From Acidobacteriota bacterium (GTDB lineage Bacteria > Acidobacteriota > Terriglobia > Bryobacterales > Bryobacteraceae), in the NCBI GenBank assembly GCA_026394095.1, contig JAPKYY010000578.1, positions 1 through 8,411 of the forward strand: a stretch of DNA of 8,411 nucleotides, in the 5' to 3' direction. Position numbers and translations under genes: made by a program. A model generated the notes under the pieces. That model saw nothing but the letters and a program-made list of their open reading frames with translations. It had not been told where the DNA came from and did no database searches. How positions within the stretch are numbered: the first letter of the stretch is position 1; every line of letters starts with the position of its first letter. Of the stretch, positions 6,844 to 8,411 are shown piece after piece.

Positions 6844-8197
6844 AACTTCTCACCGTATCCATCAACTTCGCCATCAGGTCTTCCACGCTTCCACGCCGCA
6901 TCTCGGCAATCACTCGCACCACAGGTTCTGTATTAGAGACCCGCACATGAAACCATCCATCTTCAATATCGACGCGCAAGCCGTCCTGCGTATCCATGCG
7001 GCAACCGCTCCAGTGATCCTCAAGATGGGTCATCATTTCAGGGATCCTCTTTGCCTCAAGCTTCACTTCCACTTTGCGCATGTCGTAGCGCGGCAGCCCG
7101 GCGATTAGCCGCTTCAAACTGGTTTTCTCCCGCTTCAGATGGCTCGCCATAGCAAGCAGGCTTGCAATGCCGTCGTAGACAAAACGGAACTCGGGCAGCA
7201 TCACCGCCCCGGTACCTTCACCGGCGATGGCGATCTTTTCTGCCGGATACATCGCCAGCGCATCCATCGCATGCTGACGGCCAACAGGTACACGCAACAC
7301 GCTCGCATTGTATTTCGCAGCCACATCTTCAACCAGCGAGGTAGTGGACAAATTCGTAATGACCATCCGACCGGGCTGCCGCTTCAACTGGTACTCGGCC
7401 AGTATTGGCAGAATCATCTCTTCGCTCACCACTTCACCATCGCCGCAACAGACAGCGATCCGGTCACTATCCATGTCGAACAGGACACCCAGGTCTCCGC
7501 CAATCGCCTGCACCACAGGGGCCAGTTGCAAGCCCACCGTCCGCGCATTCGTGTTCGGAGTATGAGCAAAGGCCTTCGCCTCAAGCGTCGCGTTGATCAT
7601 CGTAATGTCCAGCGGATGACGTTCTTTGAGACGTTTCAGAATCAGGCTCGACAAGCCGGAAGAGCAATCCGCCACAATCTTCAGCCCCTCAAGATCGCGC
7701 ACTTCAAACACTCGCTCAAGGTCATTGATGTAGGCCTCGATCGATTCATCGTCGAAATGCAGCCGCCCCACCTGCGTCCAGTCTTTGAAGTCAAACTTGC
7801 GCAAGTGATAGATATCGAGCAATTCGGAAGCCTCGCCGCTGGACAAATAGGTCCCATTCGGCCCCAGAAACTTGAGCGCATTCCATTCGGCGTTATTGTG
7901 TGAGGCACCAATAGAGATGCCCCCTGCAGCATTCATCCGCTGGATCGCGTGTTGCAAAACCGGCGTCGAAGCAAGGCCAAGGTCGATCACATCCCGTCCG
8001 CTGGCGAGCAAGGACGAAACAATCCCCTCGCGCAACATGACGCTGGATGCCCGCGGGTCTCTCGCAATCAGCACCGGGCCGCTACGATCCAGCAGCACAC
8101 TAAATGCGGCAGCAAATTCCAGCGCATGGTGCGCCTTCAGGCCCGGCCCCACAATGCCACGAACACCAACCGTGCTGATGCGAAGTGAACTCGCCAT
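6836..8197 (-). CDS. Second alpha-D-phosphohexomutase paralogue with divergent active-site loops
   Basis: This 453-residue protein aligns end to end with the downstream mutase and shares every loop position. It has STVGVRGIVG (8-17), catalytic GASHNN (98-103, Ser99 area), metal loop DMDSDR (241-246), sugar loop GEGTGAV (326-332) and phosphate loop RVSNTEPVVR (419-428). The serine, the three metal-binding aspartates and the Arg-x-Ser-Asn-Thr-Glu-Pro loop are kept. The usual Thr and Pro of TASHNP are Gly and Asn, and the Pro and Gly of DPDGDR are Met and Ser. It is thus probably active, but with altered kinetics or a different hexose. Product assignment such as phosphomannomutase, phosphoglucomutase or phosphoglucosamine mutase would be a guess. 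It starts four bases after the CBM9-like gene, with GGTGA nine bases before the ATG. Gene order suggests a tandem duplication that later diverged. Confidence 0.9.
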   Translation of the reverse strand: MASSLRISTVGVRGIVGPGLKAHHALEFAAAFSVLLDRSGPVLIARDPRASSVMLREGIVSSLLASGRDVIDLGLASTPVLQHAIQRMNAAGGISIGASHNNAEWNALKFLGPNGTYLSSGEASELLDIYHLRKFDFKDWTQVGRLHFDDESIEAYINDLERVFEVRDLEGLKIVADCSSGLSSLILKRLKERHPLDITMINATLEAKAFAHTPNTNARTVGLQLAPVVQAIGGDLGVLFDMDSDRIAVCCGDGEVVSEEMILPILAEYQLKRQPGRMVITNLSTTSLVEDVAAKYNASVLRVPVGRQHAMDALAMYPAEKIAIAGEGTGAVMLPEFRFVYDGIASLLAMASHLKREKTSLKRLIAGLPRYDMRKVEVKLEAKRIPEMMTHLEDHWSGCRMDTQDGLRVDIEDGWFHVRVSNTEPVVRVIAEMRRGSVEDLMAKLMDTVRSYA

Positions 8198-8201
8198 GGC
8201 G

Positions 8202-8411
8202 CTACTTCACCAGCTTCAAGGTGCCAAATTTATCGGGGGTATGGTTATTGATCACACCAGTCGGCATCCAGGCCACCATCTTGCGCTCGGGCGGCCCACC
8301 CTGAAAGCGATAGAAATTTCCACGCATAAGCATTCCCGCTTCGATTTTCTTTGCAGTGATGCTGGCCATCGGAATCTGAAATTCCCCGTACCAGACCTTC
8401 GCCTTGGCATC
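8202..8411 (-). CDS. CBM9-like carbohydrate-binding domain protein, C-terminal 69 residues
   Basis: The frame is open from the right edge to a TAG at 8204-8202, giving the last 69 residues of a protein whose start lies outside the window. The visible part reads WYGEFQIPMASI, then GNFYRF, then VAWMPTG with NNHTPDKFGTLKLVK at the end. The spaced pattern of aromatic-Glu-Ile-Pro, GN-x-x-R, W-x-P-T and H-x-P-x-x-FG-x-L is that of the family 9-like carbohydrate-binding domain found at the end of many acidobacterial and planctomycete secreted proteins. Such proteins usually have a signal peptide, which cannot be seen here. It lies four bases before the first mutase gene and so probably belongs to the same operon. 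The ligand is unknown. Confidence 0.7.
   Translation of the reverse strand, partial: DAKAKVWYGEFQIPMASITAKKIEAGMLMRGNFYRFQGGPPERKMVAWMPTGVINNHTPDKFGTLKLVK

Noticed and set aside
7139..7903. Plus-strand open frame of 254 codons opposite the second mutase.
   Set aside because: It has the same biased shadow composition, and the minus strand carries all the mutase motifs here.
1..8411. tRNA, rRNA, CRISPR arrays, insertion-sequence ends, or a defence or mobile system.
   Set aside because: No cloverleaf, repeat-spacer pattern, terminal inverted repeat, transposase or nuclease motif was seen on reading both strands; almost every base is in a housekeeping-type gene.

Overview
This window looks like a gene-dense piece of a bacterial chromosome, most likely from an acidobacterium of the Solibacter/Bryobacter type. 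That guess rests on the moderately GC-rich codon use, the C-terminus of a CBM9-like protein, the style of the small ECF-sigma operon, and a UPF0182 gene next to an AsmA-like gene. It comes from recall of family distributions, not a search, so treat it as tentative. No RNA gene, insertion sequence, CRISPR array, phage gene or integration site was seen. The longest gap between genes is 51 bases.

Layout. (1) Positions 1-1140, minus strand: the N-terminal 380 residues of a UPF0182 (COG1615) polytopic membrane protein, running off the left edge. (2) Positions 1192-3492, plus strand, divergent from it: an AsmA-like envelope protein gene split by one in-frame TAA at 2767-2769. The reading frame continues unchanged on the far side, and the family motif there predicts a tyrosine codon where the TAA stands. 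(3) Positions 3495-8411, minus strand: a tight gene string whose transcription runs right to left. In that order it holds the end of a CBM9-like protein, two tandem phosphohexomutase paralogues, an ECF sigma factor, a single-pass membrane protein in the anti-sigma position, and an exported protein of unknown family. The spacings are 4, -8, 16, -4 and 10 nt, so this is very probably one operon. Its promoter lies beyond the right edge.

How the genes may work together. The phosphohexomutases interconvert sugar 1- and 6-phosphates, which feed nucleotide-sugar and envelope glycan synthesis. The sigma factor, its membrane partner and the exported protein resemble an envelope-sensing cassette, similar in layout to RpoE-RseA-RseB but without recognisable RseA or RseB sequence or a zinc anti-sigma motif. 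AsmA-like proteins are envelope proteins linked to lipid transport and outer-membrane homeostasis, so much of the window has a cell-envelope theme. The joint role is inference from gene order.

Points most worth a second look: the TAA inside the AsmA-like gene, the tandem mutases with different active-site loops, and the sigma/membrane/exported-protein trio co-transcribed with sugar-phosphate enzymes.
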